64,000 bases of DNA. Source: Archangium violaceum (GTDB taxonomy: Bacteria > Myxococcota > Myxococcia > Myxococcales > Myxococcaceae). Below, in pieces: positions 1 to 11,004 of the stretch. Each line of letters opens with the position of its first letter. The stretch's first letter is position 1. The position numbers and the translations under genes are program-made. The notes beneath the pieces were generated by a model that had not been told where the DNA came from, ran no database searches, and was given only the letters and a program-made list of their open reading frames with translations. The stretch is from NCBI RefSeq assembly GCF_016887565.1, contig NZ_CP069396.1, positions 1,949,001-2,013,000 on the forward strand, in the 5' to 3' direction.

Positions 1-2
1 GG

Positions 3-1196
3 CGCTTCGGCCAGTCCCTGCGCGCCTCGCACCTCTACGACACCCTGCTCGCCGAGCCCGGCGTCAGCTACGTGGACCAGGTGCGCCTGCTGGTGGAGGA
101 GGTACCCCGGGACGTGCGGACGCTCTCCGAGGACGCCTTCCAGCCGCGCACCTTCTATGCGGGGGGCGGGGATGCCCTCTTCCGCACCGTCACCGACGCG
201 GATGGCTGGGAGCGCGTGGGCCGCTTCCCCGGGGAGCAGGTGGAGGTGGTGGAAGCCCACCCGCAGCGCGCGGGGCTGGTGGCCGTGGCCGCGCGGCTGA
301 CGGAGGACCCGCAGCGCTCCCGCCTCCACCTGTCGCTGGACAGCGGCGAGACGTGGCAGCGCGCCACGCACACGCTGGACCACGTGGAAGACCTGGCGTG
401 GATGGTGCGCGACGGAGTGCCCGTGCTGCTGATTGCCACGCGCGTGGGCCTCTTCGAGCTGGCGGTGGAGGAGGGCGCCACGCCGCTCCAGGTGCTGGTG
501 GACCCGTCGGACCACGACCTGGGCTTCTTCGCCGTGGCCGCTTCCCCGGACGCGCGCGGCGGGGTGAGCGTGGCGGTGGCGGGGATGAGCCTGCGCGGCG
601 TCTACCTCTCCCATACCGGTGGGCGAGGCAACAGCTTCCGCCACATCGGCCTGCGCAACCAGGACGTGCGCGCGCTGGAGGTGCAGCGTGACGGACCTCG
701 CTCCTTCCTCTGGGCGGCACTGGCCGCGGCGAGCGGCGCGGATCCGGGCAAGGGGTGCATGAGCTGGGAGCTGCTCGGCCCGGTGGATCCTCCGGACGGG
801 TGGCGCGCCTTCGACAAGGGCTGGGATGGCGGAAGCTGTCTGGCACTCGCCTTCGATGGGGCCATGGCCTACGCCGCCACGCACCGCGCGGGCGTGCTCT
901 GGGTGGACGCGAGCCGGCGCGACGCCACGTGGAGCCGCCCCGGCGTGGACAGCGGCCTGCCGCTGCGCGAGCGCGAACGCCTCTTCCAGCCCGTGCAGGC
1001 CCTGGCGGTGGCTCCCGGTGGGGGACTGCTGCTCGCGGGAGGCCCGGCCGGCGTCCACCGCCAGCGCAAGCCGGGCGGCCAGTACGAGAACTGCTCGACG
1101 CAGGAGTTCGCGGAGAAGGTGACGCTGCCTCCCACCTGGCTCCTGGTGTCGGGCGCGCATGAGCTCGAGGTGGTGACGGTCGATGAAGCGGAATGA
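3..1196 (+). CDS. Baseplate J-like protein of a contractile injection system, 3' part only
   Basis: The frame is open from the first whole codon, so the 5' end lies outside the window; 397 residues are visible. The first 30 residues (GQSLRASHLYDTLL, then PGVSYVDQVRL) match the end of gpJ-like baseplate assembly proteins of phage tails and extracellular contractile injection systems, where this wedge protein joins baseplate to sheath. The remaining ~350 residues are not gpJ-like: they hold repeated beta strands and an Asp-box-like LSLDSGETWQRA, as in sialidase/BNR propellers, suggesting a fused propeller. The 3' end overlaps the next gene by 14 bp, implying translational coupling. Family call is by motif; the propeller is inference. 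Confidence 0.7.
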   Translation, partial: RFGQSLRASHLYDTLLAEPGVSYVDQVRLLVEEVPRDVRTLSEDAFQPRTFYAGGGDALFRTVTDADGWERVGRFPGEQVEVVEAHPQRAGLVAVAARLTEDPQRSRLHLSLDSGETWQRATHTLDHVEDLAWMVRDGVPVLLIATRVGLFELAVEEGATPLQVLVDPSDHDLGFFAVAASPDARGGVSVAVAGMSLRGVYLSHTGGRGNSFRHIGLRNQDVRALEVQRDGPRSFLWAALAAASGADPGKGCMSWELLGPVDPPDGWRAFDKGWDGGSCLALAFDGAMAYAATHRAGVLWVDASRRDATWSRPGVDSGLPLRERERLFQPVQALAVAPGGGLLLAGGPAGVHRQRKPGGQYENCSTQEFAEKVTLPPTWLLVSGAHELEVVTVDEAE

Positions 1197-1698
1197 GATC
1201 GCCCGGTTGTTGCCCGGAGTCTTCCAGCGCACGCTCGACGAGAGCGGTCCCCTGGTGGCGCTGCTGGACGTGATGGAGGCCCTGCACGCGCCCTCCGAGG
1301 CCGCGCTGGCCGGGCTGCCGTCGCTCTTCGACCCGCTGCGCGCGCCGGAGCGCTTCGTGCCCTTCCTGGCGCGCTGGGTGGACCTGGGCGTGCCCGTCAC
1401 CACGGGCCTGGGACGCATGCGCGAGCTGGTGGCCGCGGCGGTGGAGCTGTCGCGCTGGCGCGGCACGGCCCGGGGGCTGCTGCTCTTCCTGCGCACGGCC
1501 ACGGGGCGCGAGGACTTCGTCATCGAGGAGCGGGTGCCCGGTGCCAACGGGCGTCCCCGTCCCTTCCACTTGCGCGTGCGAGCCCCGGCCGAGCTGGCCC
1601 CGCACCGGCCCATGGTGGAGGCCATCATCGAGCGGGAGAAGCCCGCCTACGTCACCTACGAGCTGCACTTCGGGCAGCCCATACCAGGAGCCAGTTGA
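1183..1698 (+). CDS. gpI-like tail/baseplate protein
   Basis: 171 residues. It resembles the phage tail protein domain of the P2 gpI / TIGR02242 type: an N-terminal PGVFQRTLDE stretch, then FLARWVDLGVP and a WRGTARGLLLFLRTATG segment, all typical of this baseplate wedge component of contractile tails and injection systems. The ATG lies inside the end of the gpJ-like gene (14-bp overlap) and the stop is one base before the next ATG (TGAGATG), so the three genes are probably one transcript. It would work in the baseplate with the gpJ-like protein. Size fits the family. Whether the particle is a prophage tail or a domesticated injection system cannot be told from this end alone. Confidence 0.72.
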   Translation: MKRNEIARLLPGVFQRTLDESGPLVALLDVMEALHAPSEAALAGLPSLFDPLRAPERFVPFLARWVDLGVPVTTGLGRMRELVAAAVELSRWRGTARGLLLFLRTATGREDFVIEERVPGANGRPRPFHLRVRAPAELAPHRPMVEAIIEREKPAYVTYELHFGQPIPGAS

Positions 1699-1699
1699 G

Positions 1700-2620
1700 A
1701 TGGCGCGCACCTTCGACATCACCGCCACCACGAGCCAGGTACAGCTGGACGCCTCGGGCCAGGGGGAGGTGTCCTTCACCGTCTCCAACAAGCTGGGCCT
1801 GGGGGTGCTCGCCCGGGCCACGGTGGAGCCGGCCGGCAATGCCCGGGCCGAGTGGATGAGCTTCCCGGAAGGGATGGAGCGGGACTTCTCCCGGGATGGG
1901 ACGGCGGTCATCCCGGTGAGGATCTCCGTGCCCAAGGGGACGCCTCCGGGCTCGTACAGCTTCGGCCTGGTGGTGGCGAGCATCTCCAATCCGGACGAGC
2001 ACTACGACCGGAGTCCCACGGTGGCCTTCTCGGTGGCGACGCCCGCCGCGCCGGTGAAGAAGCCCTTCCCCTGGTGGCTCGTCGCGCTCGCGGCCGGAGT
2101 GGTCATCATCATCGGAGGCGTGGTGGCCGTCCTCGCCTCGCGGGGCGGCGAGAAGGTGCTGCCCGGGCTCGGGCAGGCCTGCGCGGAGAAGGGGCCGAAG
2201 TGCGCGGAGAACCTCACCTGCGGCGCGGACAATGTGTGCCTTGGAGCCGCGGGCTTCCAGGGCTGCGAGAAGCCCGAGCAGTGTGAGACCACCCGCTGCC
2301 AGGCGGGCAAGTGCGAGGCGCAGGTCTCCATCGGTGACACCTGTGACAGCAACGATGACTGCCGCTCTCCGCTGACCTGCTTCCAGGGCTTCTGCCTCAT
2401 GCCCATGGGACAGAAGTGCACCCATTCCTCGCAGTGCGTCACCGGGAACTGCCAGGATCAGCTGTGCGGACGCGCTCCCGTGGTGCGGTGCCCCCGGTGC
2501 CCCCTGGGACAGATCTGCATCAACGGCGCCTGTCAGGTTCCGTCCATCGTCAGGGACCACCGCCTCGAGCTCGAGCTCGAGGAGCCCATCCGTAGGACTC
2601 CCAGGATCCCGGTTCCCTGA
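1700..2620 (+). CDS. Membrane-anchored beta-sandwich/Cys-rich protein of the injection-system locus
   Basis: 306 residues, starting at the ATG just after the gpI-like stop rather than at an upstream in-frame ATG (1541) inside that gene. Residues 1-115 look like an Ig-like beta sandwich (alternating polar/hydrophobic strands, PKGTPPGSYSFGLVV). Residues ~125-147 are one hydrophobic helix (WWLVALAAGVVIIIGG). Residues ~150-300 hold over 20 cysteines in short CxxxxxC units of the type seen in myxobacterial Cys-rich surface proteins. There is no signal peptide, so the helix probably acts as the anchor with the Cys-rich part outside. Tight coupling to baseplate genes suggests a role in tethering the particle to the envelope; that role is inference. 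Confidence 0.6.
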   Translation: MARTFDITATTSQVQLDASGQGEVSFTVSNKLGLGVLARATVEPAGNARAEWMSFPEGMERDFSRDGTAVIPVRISVPKGTPPGSYSFGLVVASISNPDEHYDRSPTVAFSVATPAAPVKKPFPWWLVALAAGVVIIIGGVVAVLASRGGEKVLPGLGQACAEKGPKCAENLTCGADNVCLGAAGFQGCEKPEQCETTRCQAGKCEAQVSIGDTCDSNDDCRSPLTCFQGFCLMPMGQKCTHSSQCVTGNCQDQLCGRAPVVRCPRCPLGQICINGACQVPSIVRDHRLELELEEPIRRTPRIPVP

Positions 2621-2628
2621 GGACTCCC

Positions 2629-3108
2629 ATGCCCCAGCCCAAGCCCCTCACCATCGTCCTCATCCTGGCCGTGTTCGCCTGCGTCGCGCTGTACGTGCTG
2701 GGCGTGGGACTGGGCGCGCAGAGCGGCTCCTCGGGGAGCGGTTCCTCCCTCTCGAAGGAGCAGCTCGGGCGGTGGCGCGAGCGGTTCGTCAAACCGGAGC
2801 CCGTGTCGGCCGAGGACCTGCGGGCGACGGGCTGCGTGGTGTCGGCTGGCACGGTGCGGGTGTCGTCCACGCGCCCCTGTGTGGTGGATATCGCGAAGGC
2901 GGACACGCGCGTGCGCACGGTGAAGGTGGAGCCCCTGTCGGGGAGCCGGGTGAAGGTGGAGCTCAGGCCGAAGGGAGGGCCCGCCCTGCCCGTGACCGTC
3001 GAGAACCTGGGCGAGAAGCGGAACCTGGATGTGAACGAGGAGGGGGCCTCGCTCACGTTGACCTGCATGAGCCCCATGGGCGGTGAGTGCCCCGTGAGGC
3101 TGCGCTGA
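2629..3108 (+). CDS. Small membrane-anchored protein of unknown function
   Basis: 159 residues. Residues ~7-27 form one hydrophobic helix (TIVLILAVFACVALYVLG), followed by a Gly/Ser linker and a ~110-residue soluble domain that appears beta-rich and has three cysteines. I do not recognise a family. The gene starts 8 bp after the preceding stop, preceded by TGAGGACTCCC (a usable GAGG ribosome site), so it ends the injection-system transcript. The helix plus extracytoplasmic domain resembles the architecture of its upstream neighbour, and it may be a partner in the same envelope assembly. It ends 3 bp from the convergent membrane protein at 3112-3888. Confidence 0.5.
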   Translation: MPQPKPLTIVLILAVFACVALYVLGVGLGAQSGSSGSGSSLSKEQLGRWRERFVKPEPVSAEDLRATGCVVSAGTVRVSSTRPCVVDIAKADTRVRTVKVEPLSGSRVKVELRPKGGPALPVTVENLGEKRNLDVNEEGASLTLTCMSPMGGECPVRLR

Positions 3109-3111
3109 GGC

Positions 3112-3888
3112 TCAGGACGCCGTGAGCGCGCGCTTGAGCTTGAGCACGCGGAAGATGGAGACGAGCGAGCCGAGGAGCAGCACCACGGCCCAGATGAGGC
3201 CGAGGATGGCCACGACGATGGCACCGATGGCATCGGTGATGCTCACGAGCATGAGGGGCACCCACCCGTGCAGGACGCTGACGACGGCGGTGGCCAGCAG
3301 CGAGGTGAGGAAGATGAGCACCAGCCCCTTGTTCTGGATGAAGCGGGGGTGGGCGAGCGCCAGGCAGATGCCCGCGGACACCTTCAGGCTCATGAGCAGC
3401 CCGAGCGTGGCGGCGGCACCGCCCCGGTTGAAGAAGCCCCAGATGGCCAGGTAGGCGATGGTGCCGAAGGGGACCGCCGTGAGGAGGGACACCATCAGCA
3501 GCAACAGGCCGATGGCGGCGAAGAGCATGGCGAGGCCCGAGAGCAGGGCCACGATGGCGCCCACCAGCGAGAGCACACCCTGCACCTGCCCATGGACGCG
3601 CTCGGGGATGAGGAGGCTGGCGCCCATGAGCCCGAGGGTGAGCAGGACCAGCCCGTCGACGAGCGCCAGGTAGGGGATGCCCAGGCCGGGGGTGGGCGGA
3701 TTGTCGCCCTGCAGCCTGCTCACGTCCGCCATGTTCACGTCTTCCTGGAGACCCTCGGCGCGCAGGGTGGCAGCGAGGTCCGAGGGCGCGTCGGAGCGGG
3801 GCAGCACGAGGGAGGCGCCCACCTCGATGAGGACGCAGAGGCCGAGCAACACCAGCACCGTGATGAACAGTGGCTTGCGCAGCTCCAT
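3112..3888 (-). CDS. Polytopic inner-membrane protein, unknown function
   Basis: 258 residues from the ATG at 3888 (MELRKPLF), preceded by a GGGGGGCGG tract; an upstream in-frame GTG would add ten residues without membrane logic. The sequence has about six hydrophobic helices: one at the N-terminus (FITVLVLLGLCVLIEVG), then five between residues ~75 and 250, with short loops and an Arg/Lys-rich C-terminus on the cytoplasmic side. The loop after helix 1 (~45 residues) is charged. No catalytic motif is evident. It is convergent to the injection-system genes with a 3-bp gap, so it is a separate transcription unit. Confidence 0.5.
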   Translation of the reverse strand: MELRKPLFITVLVLLGLCVLIEVGASLVLPRSDAPSDLAATLRAEGLQEDVNMADVSRLQGDNPPTPGLGIPYLALVDGLVLLTLGLMGASLLIPERVHGQVQGVLSLVGAIVALLSGLAMLFAAIGLLLLMVSLLTAVPFGTIAYLAIWGFFNRGGAAATLGLLMSLKVSAGICLALAHPRFIQNKGLVLIFLTSLLATAVVSVLHGWVPLMLVSITDAIGAIVVAILGLIWAVVLLLGSLVSIFRVLKLKRALTAS

Positions 3889-4071
3889 GTGTCCGCCCCC
3901 CGGGCCGTGGCGTGCCACCTCGGCCCGGGCGGAGCATAAGCACGGGGCGGGGGCCCGGCCGGGAGTGGAAGCCGGTCTGTCCGGCCGCGGACGTGGCTCC
4001 AGGGGGTGAAAGCGCTCCTTTCCCCGCTTGTCGGCTTGCGGCGGGCGTGCCCCTGCACTAGTGCTCCCCGT

Positions 4072-5472
<1,401 letters not shown>

Positions 5473-5475
5473 AGA

Positions 5476-5510
5476 CCCTCACCCCAGCCCTCTCCCAGGG
5501 GGAGAGGGAG
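5476..5510. repeat. REP-like palindrome after the dehydrogenase gene
   Basis: Directly after the stop codon lies CCTCACCCCAG followed by a perfect 9-bp inverted repeat CCCTCTCCC/GGGAGAGGG (5488-5496 and 5500-5508) with a 3-base loop. Elements of this CTCACCCC-CTCTCCC-GGGAGAGGG type are scattered through many bacterial genomes as REP-like sequences and can act as terminators or mRNA ends. Only one copy is in this window. Confidence 0.6.
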
Positions 5511-5715
5511 CCTCCACGGGTCGGGCCTCGCTTGCCTCCAGGTGACTTCAAAAGTAGTGTCATGGGAGACAACGTGCCTCCCTCCCGGGAAGCAGGCCGC
5601 CGTTCTGCTCGCTGCTTCGCATTCGTGGGCGCCACGGCTCCTGGAGGACTGGCGTGGCGGGCGCGGAGGAAAGATGCTGAGCCCTGGGTCGATGGATTGG
5701 AGAGGACGCGCCGGG

Positions 5716-6303
5716 ATGACGGAGGAGAAGAAGCCCCCGCATCGGGAAGCCACCTACGAGGAGCTCGCCGCCCTTCCTCCACACCAGGTCGGGGAGATCC
5801 TGGGTGGGAAGCTCTTCGCGTCACCTCGGCCCGCGAGCCCTCATTCGGCCGCCAGCCTGGCACTTGGGGCGGAGCTCGTTGGCCCCTTCCAGCGTGGACG
5901 GGGCGGCCCTGGCGGCTGGTGGTTCTTCAATGAGCCGGAGTTGCACTTCGGCAAGGACGTGCTGGTGCCGGATCTCGCGGGCTGGCGGCGCTCGCGCATG
6001 CCCGTGCGCTCCAACGTTCCCAGCTTCACCCTGGCTCCGGATTGGGTCTGCGAGGTGCTCTCCCCCTCGACGGCCCGCATCGATCGGACCCTCAAGAAGC
6101 AGATCTACGCCCAGCAGGGGGTGGAGTACGTCTGGCTCGTGGATCCGGTGCTCCGTATCCTGGAGGTCCTCCGGCTCCACGAAGGTCAATGGCTGGAGCG
6201 GGGATCCTCGAGCGGTGACGCCCGCGTGCGTGCCGAGCCCTTCGAGGCCATCGAGCTGGAGCTGGAGGCCCTCTGGTTCTCCGAGTCTCCCGAGCCCGGT
6301 TGA
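5716..6303 (+). CDS. Uma2 family (DUF820) restriction-endonuclease-like protein
   Basis: 195 residues from the ATG at 5716 (MTEEKKPPHREATYEEL), which gives the usual family length and N-terminus; upstream in-frame starts lie in REP-like and low-constraint sequence. Uma2 hallmarks are present: the YEELAALP...EILGGKL opening, PDLAGWRRSRMP with the first acidic residue, CEVLSPSTARIDRTLK and then KKQIYAQQGVEYVWLVDP, which together give the D-E-K arrangement of the PD-(D/E)XK fold. The family is common in cyanobacteria and myxobacteria in many copies; cellular function is not established. It sits alone between the dehydrogenase and serA on the opposite strand. Confidence 0.8.
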   Translation: MTEEKKPPHREATYEELAALPPHQVGEILGGKLFASPRPASPHSAASLALGAELVGPFQRGRGGPGGWWFFNEPELHFGKDVLVPDLAGWRRSRMPVRSNVPSFTLAPDWVCEVLSPSTARIDRTLKKQIYAQQGVEYVWLVDPVLRILEVLRLHEGQWLERGSSSGDARVRAEPFEAIELELEALWFSESPEPG

Positions 6304-6330
6304 AGGACCGGGCCCGGAGGGGGAGGCGCG

Positions 6331-7581
6331 TCAGGACACGATGCGCGTCTTGATGTCCGTCTGCAGGCCGGCGATGGCCTGGCACACCGGGTTGGCCACG
6401 TCCTGGTCCAGGTCCATCACCAGGTAGCCGATGTTGGAGTCGGTGCTGAGCACCTGGGCGTGGATGTTGGCGTTGAGGTCCGAGACGATCTTGTTGATGT
6501 CGCGCAGCACGCCCGGCGTGTTGCGGTGCACGTTGAGGATGCGGTGCGTTTTCGGAATCAGCGGCGTCTCCACCTGCGGGAAGTTCACCGCCCCCGTGGT
6601 GGCCCCGTTCCTCACGAACTTGATGAGCGAGGTGGCCACCTCCTTGCCGATGGACGCCTGCGCCTCCTCCGTGGAGCCGCCGATGTGCGGGGTGAGGATG
6701 ACGTTGGGCAGCCCCTGCAGTTCGGTGACGAAGCCGTCGCTGTTGGTCTCCGGCTCCTCGGGGTACACGTCCACCGCGGCCCCCGCCAGGTGGCCTGCCT
6801 TGAGCGCCTTCGCCAGCGCGGCGATGTCCACCACCGTGCCCCGGCTCGCGTTGATGAGGTAGCTGCCCTGGCGCATCTTCGCCAGCTCGCGCTCTCCAAT
6901 CATCCACTCGGTGGACGGCGTGGCCGGCACGTGCAGCGTCACGAAGTCCGCCGACTCCAGCAGCTCGTTCAGCGTGGCCGTGGGGCGCGAGTTGCCCAGC
7001 GGCAGCTTCGTCATCACGTCGTAGAAGATGACGCGCATGCCCATGGACTCGGCCAGCACGCCCAGCTGCGAGCCGATGTGCCCGTACCCGATGATGCCCA
7101 GCGTCTTGCCGCGCACCTCGTGGCTGCCCGTGGCCACCTTGCGCCACTGGCCCGCGTGCACCTCCCGGCTCCGGTCCCCGAGCTGGCGGGTGAGCATGAT
7201 GATCTCCGCGATCACCAGCTCCGCCACGCTGCGCGTGTTGCTGAAGGGCGCGTTGAAGACGGGCACGCCATGAATGTTGGCCGCCTTCAGGTCCACCTGG
7301 TTGGTGCCGATGCAGAAGGCCCCCACCGCCAGCAGGTTGGGCGCCTTGGCCAGGGCCGGCTCCCATACGTTCGTCTTGCTGCGGATGCCCAGCAGGTGGA
7401 CGCCTTGGATGCGCTGCTCCAGCTCGTCGGGCTTGAACGCTCCCTTGAGCCGCTCCACCGAGAAGCCCTCCGCCTTGAGCATCTCCTCGGCGGACGGGTG
7501 GATGTTCTCGAGCAGCAGGACCTTCAGGGGACCTTCGATGGTGACCGGGGTGGAAGGCGACGGGAACTTGGGCGTGCTCAT
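6331..7581 (-). CDS. serA: D-3-phosphoglycerate dehydrogenase with ACT domain
   Basis: 416 residues, the length and layout of the E. coli type SerA: substrate domain, NAD-binding Rossmann domain (GKTLGIIGYGHIGSQLG), and a C-terminal ACT domain (~340-416). Catalytic residues are visible in INASRGTVVD (Arg), in the Glu of the following helix (YPEEPE region) and in LTPHIGGST (His). The ACT motif HRNTPGVLRDIN corresponds to the serine-binding loop of the E. coli enzyme, so serine feedback is expected. It oxidises 3-phosphoglycerate in the first step of serine synthesis; E. coli-type enzymes also reduce 2-oxoglutarate to D-2-hydroxyglutarate, which links it to the dehydrogenase at 4072-5472. Confidence 0.93.
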   Translation of the reverse strand: MSTPKFPSPSTPVTIEGPLKVLLLENIHPSAEEMLKAEGFSVERLKGAFKPDELEQRIQGVHLLGIRSKTNVWEPALAKAPNLLAVGAFCIGTNQVDLKAANIHGVPVFNAPFSNTRSVAELVIAEIIMLTRQLGDRSREVHAGQWRKVATGSHEVRGKTLGIIGYGHIGSQLGVLAESMGMRVIFYDVMTKLPLGNSRPTATLNELLESADFVTLHVPATPSTEWMIGERELAKMRQGSYLINASRGTVVDIAALAKALKAGHLAGAAVDVYPEEPETNSDGFVTELQGLPNVILTPHIGGSTEEAQASIGKEVATSLIKFVRNGATTGAVNFPQVETPLIPKTHRILNVHRNTPGVLRDINKIVSDLNANIHAQVLSTDSNIGYLVMDLDQDVANPVCQAIAGLQTDIKTRIVS

Positions 7582-7640
7582 ATGCCCCTGGCGTTAGATC
7601 CCGCCCTCCGGCCTGTCAAGCATCGGCTGTGGGAAGAAGC

Positions 7641-7669
7641 GGGCCGCCCGCCACGAGGGCGAGCGGCCC
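7641..7669 (-). terminator. Hairpin downstream of the trypsin-like gene
   Basis: GGGCCGC (7641-7647) pairs with GCGGCCC (7663-7669), and CGCC/GGCG pairs extend the stem inside. It lies 30 bp past the stop of the protease gene read on the minus strand. There is no T-run after it, so efficiency as an intrinsic terminator is uncertain. Confidence 0.45.
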
Positions 7670-7698
7670 GGACCGCCCAGCTCCGTCAGCCGGGTGTG

Positions 7699-9357
<1,659 letters not shown>

Positions 9358-9400
9358 GAGGAGTCGCTCCTGTCTTGCCTTCTCGGGAAACGGGAAAGGC

Positions 9401-9412
9401 GGTCGGCCGACC
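9401..9412. promoter_or_regulatory. Perfect 12-bp palindrome upstream of the protease gene
   Basis: GGTCGGCCGACC is a perfect palindrome 44 bp upstream of the protease ATG (minus strand), followed by a second GC dyad (CGGCCGGCC). It could be an operator for the protease gene or the terminator of the gene at 9510-9887. Palindromes of this base content arise by chance in such DNA, so confidence is low. Confidence 0.3.
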
Positions 9413-9509
9413 AAGCGGCCGGCCGGGGCATGATGCCGCAGGCGGAGCGGGAGAAGCGCCGACTTCGACGGGCCGTGAAGAAGAGGATGACCCGGAGTGG
9501 GAGCGGGTG

Positions 9510-9887
9510 TTACTCGTCGTCGGGGTTGCGCAGCCAGGCCAGGGCATCCTCGCGCGTCTCGAAGGTGCGCGTGGGGATGGTGAGCATGGCCTTCTTCGTC
9601 ATGCGCCAGGCCTGAAGTCCGGAGGCGGCATCGCTCACCACGCGCGCCGAGCGCTTCATGCCGTGCAGCTGCGCGAAGGCGTTGAGGCTGGCCATGGTGG
9701 CCACCATCTCCGGCGGCATCACCCGCAGCTTCCCCTGGTCCACCAGCGCGCTCCACGGGCCGCCCATGCGGATGATCGTCTCGCGGATGCGCTTGAGGTA
9801 GTCCGTGACATCCTCCGCGCTGGGCTGCGGGGGGTAGACGACGTCGATGATGCGGTCTGCCTCGTAGACGGTGATCTGGAAGGGCAT
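9510..9887 (-). CDS. Small cytoplasmic protein, possibly STAS/SpoIIAA-like
   Basis: 125 residues (MPFQITVYEADRIIDVVYPP). No signal peptide or membrane segment. The order of a short strand, a helix with DVTDYLKRIRETIIRMG, a strand (WSALVDQGKLRV), another helix, then RSARVVSDAA and a final helix (TREDALAWLRN) resembles the alternating fold of STAS/SpoIIAA-like proteins, in which the last helix follows a short strand. I cannot name a family firmly. The ribosome site is weak (GAGCAACAC). It reads toward the protease gene on the same strand, 152 bp away. Confidence 0.5.
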   Translation of the reverse strand: MPFQITVYEADRIIDVVYPPQPSAEDVTDYLKRIRETIIRMGGPWSALVDQGKLRVMPPEMVATMASLNAFAQLHGMKRSARVVSDAASGLQAWRMTKKAMLTIPTRTFETREDALAWLRNPDDE

Positions 9888-10069
9888 GTGTTGCTCGGTG
9901 TTCCCGGGCGCGCGGGGTGGGGCCGCGCGTGGCGCCGCACTCTAACGCCAGAGGGCCCCGAGTCGAAAACACCTGTCAGACCTCGTTGCTACGTCCCGTC
10001 CCTGCCGGCTGGACCCGGAGCCCTGACGCCACGCGCGTGGGGGCGGTCACAGCCCGGAAAGGAGGTTTC

Positions 10070-10396
10070 ATGAACACGAAGTTGTATGTGCTGGGTGCGG
10101 TGCTGGGGACGGCGCCAGCCCTGCTGCCGGTGGCGTGCACTCCGTGGGAGCCTTCCTCGCCCGGGCGCGAGCAGGAGCCTCGGGGTGGGACGTCGCGCCG
10201 GGTGGAGCGTCCCAGCGGTGGTGGTGGCGCCGGGGTGCTGCTGCCCACCCAGGTGCCGGCGGGCGTGGAGCCCGGAGTGCCGACGCACCCGTGTGAGCTC
10301 ATCACCGAGATGAAGGTGCCGTGCGATGCCTCCACGGAGGTGTGTGAGTACACCTATTGGCAGTGCCCCCAGAGCGTGGATCCGCTCAGGGCCTAG
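10070..10396 (+). CDS. Small lipoprotein, unknown function
   Basis: 108 residues from the ATG at 10070, which has the best ribosome site nearby (GGAAAGGAGG, 4 bases before the start). The N-terminus MNTKLYVLGAVLGTAP... ends in the lipobox-like LLPVAC, so it is probably an outer-membrane lipoprotein. A Gly/Arg/Ser-rich linker (residues ~30-55) is followed by a short C-terminal region with four cysteines (CELITEMKVPC, CEYTYWQC) that may form two disulfides. No family recognised. Confidence 0.55.
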   Translation: MNTKLYVLGAVLGTAPALLPVACTPWEPSSPGREQEPRGGTSRRVERPSGGGGAGVLLPTQVPAGVEPGVPTHPCELITEMKVPCDASTEVCEYTYWQCPQSVDPLRA

Positions 10397-10571
10397 GCAC
10401 GCCCGGTCCGCTCCGAGGCCTGGATGCCCGCCTGCCCCACGCTCTGCGCACCGGGCGGTCAGGCCTCGGGGAGCGGCCCTTCTTGGCGCACGTCTCGCGG
10501 GGTCCCTAGCTTCGCAGAGGATTGGAGCAGGGCCCACGCCCGCTCGAGGTCGGGCCCTGGAGGGTCGGGAC

Positions 10572-10976
10572 ATGAAGACGGGAACGAAGATTCTGGGCGT
10601 GGTGGTGCTGGGAGCGGTGCTGGGCGGCGCGGGGTGCGCGGGGACGAAGGAGGCGGCGCGTGACGTCGAGTCCGCGGTGCCGGGGCTCTCGCAGAAGGAT
10701 GAGGGCCTGGTGACCAGCGTGGACAAGGACGGCAACATGATCGCCGTGAAGTCCGTGAACAATCCATCCGCGCCCCCGACGTGGTTCGCGCTCACTCCGG
10801 ACACGAAGATGGAGCGCGAGGGGCGGCTGGTGGGCCTCGACGACATCTCCGAGGGCACGCCGGTGCGCGTCAGCTACGAGCCGGCCACGGGCCCCGAGAA
10901 GACCTACAAGGTCGAGGTGCTCACCGGAGAGAAGGCCGGCGAGGTGAAGGCGAAGGCCGAGCTCCAGGGTCAGTAG
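10572..10976 (+). CDS. Lipoprotein with small beta domain
   Basis: 134 residues from the ATG at 10572. Signal sequence and lipobox are clear (VVVLGAVLGGAGC, Cys22). The mature part has a short linker and then a beta-rich domain, GLVTSVDKDGNMIAVK...WFALTPDTKM...GLDDISEGTPVRVSYE, with the pattern of DUF5666-like or OB-like domains that hold a regular set of six strands. It ends with a Lys/Glu-rich tail. The gene is 28 bp upstream of the beta-barrel gene on the same strand and may be co-transcribed with it. Function unknown. Confidence 0.6.
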   Translation: MKTGTKILGVVVLGAVLGGAGCAGTKEAARDVESAVPGLSQKDEGLVTSVDKDGNMIAVKSVNNPSAPPTWFALTPDTKMEREGRLVGLDDISEGTPVRVSYEPATGPEKTYKVEVLTGEKAGEVKAKAELQGQ

Positions 10977-11004
10977 TGCTGGCTCACCCGGGTGGGGAGA
11001 GTCG

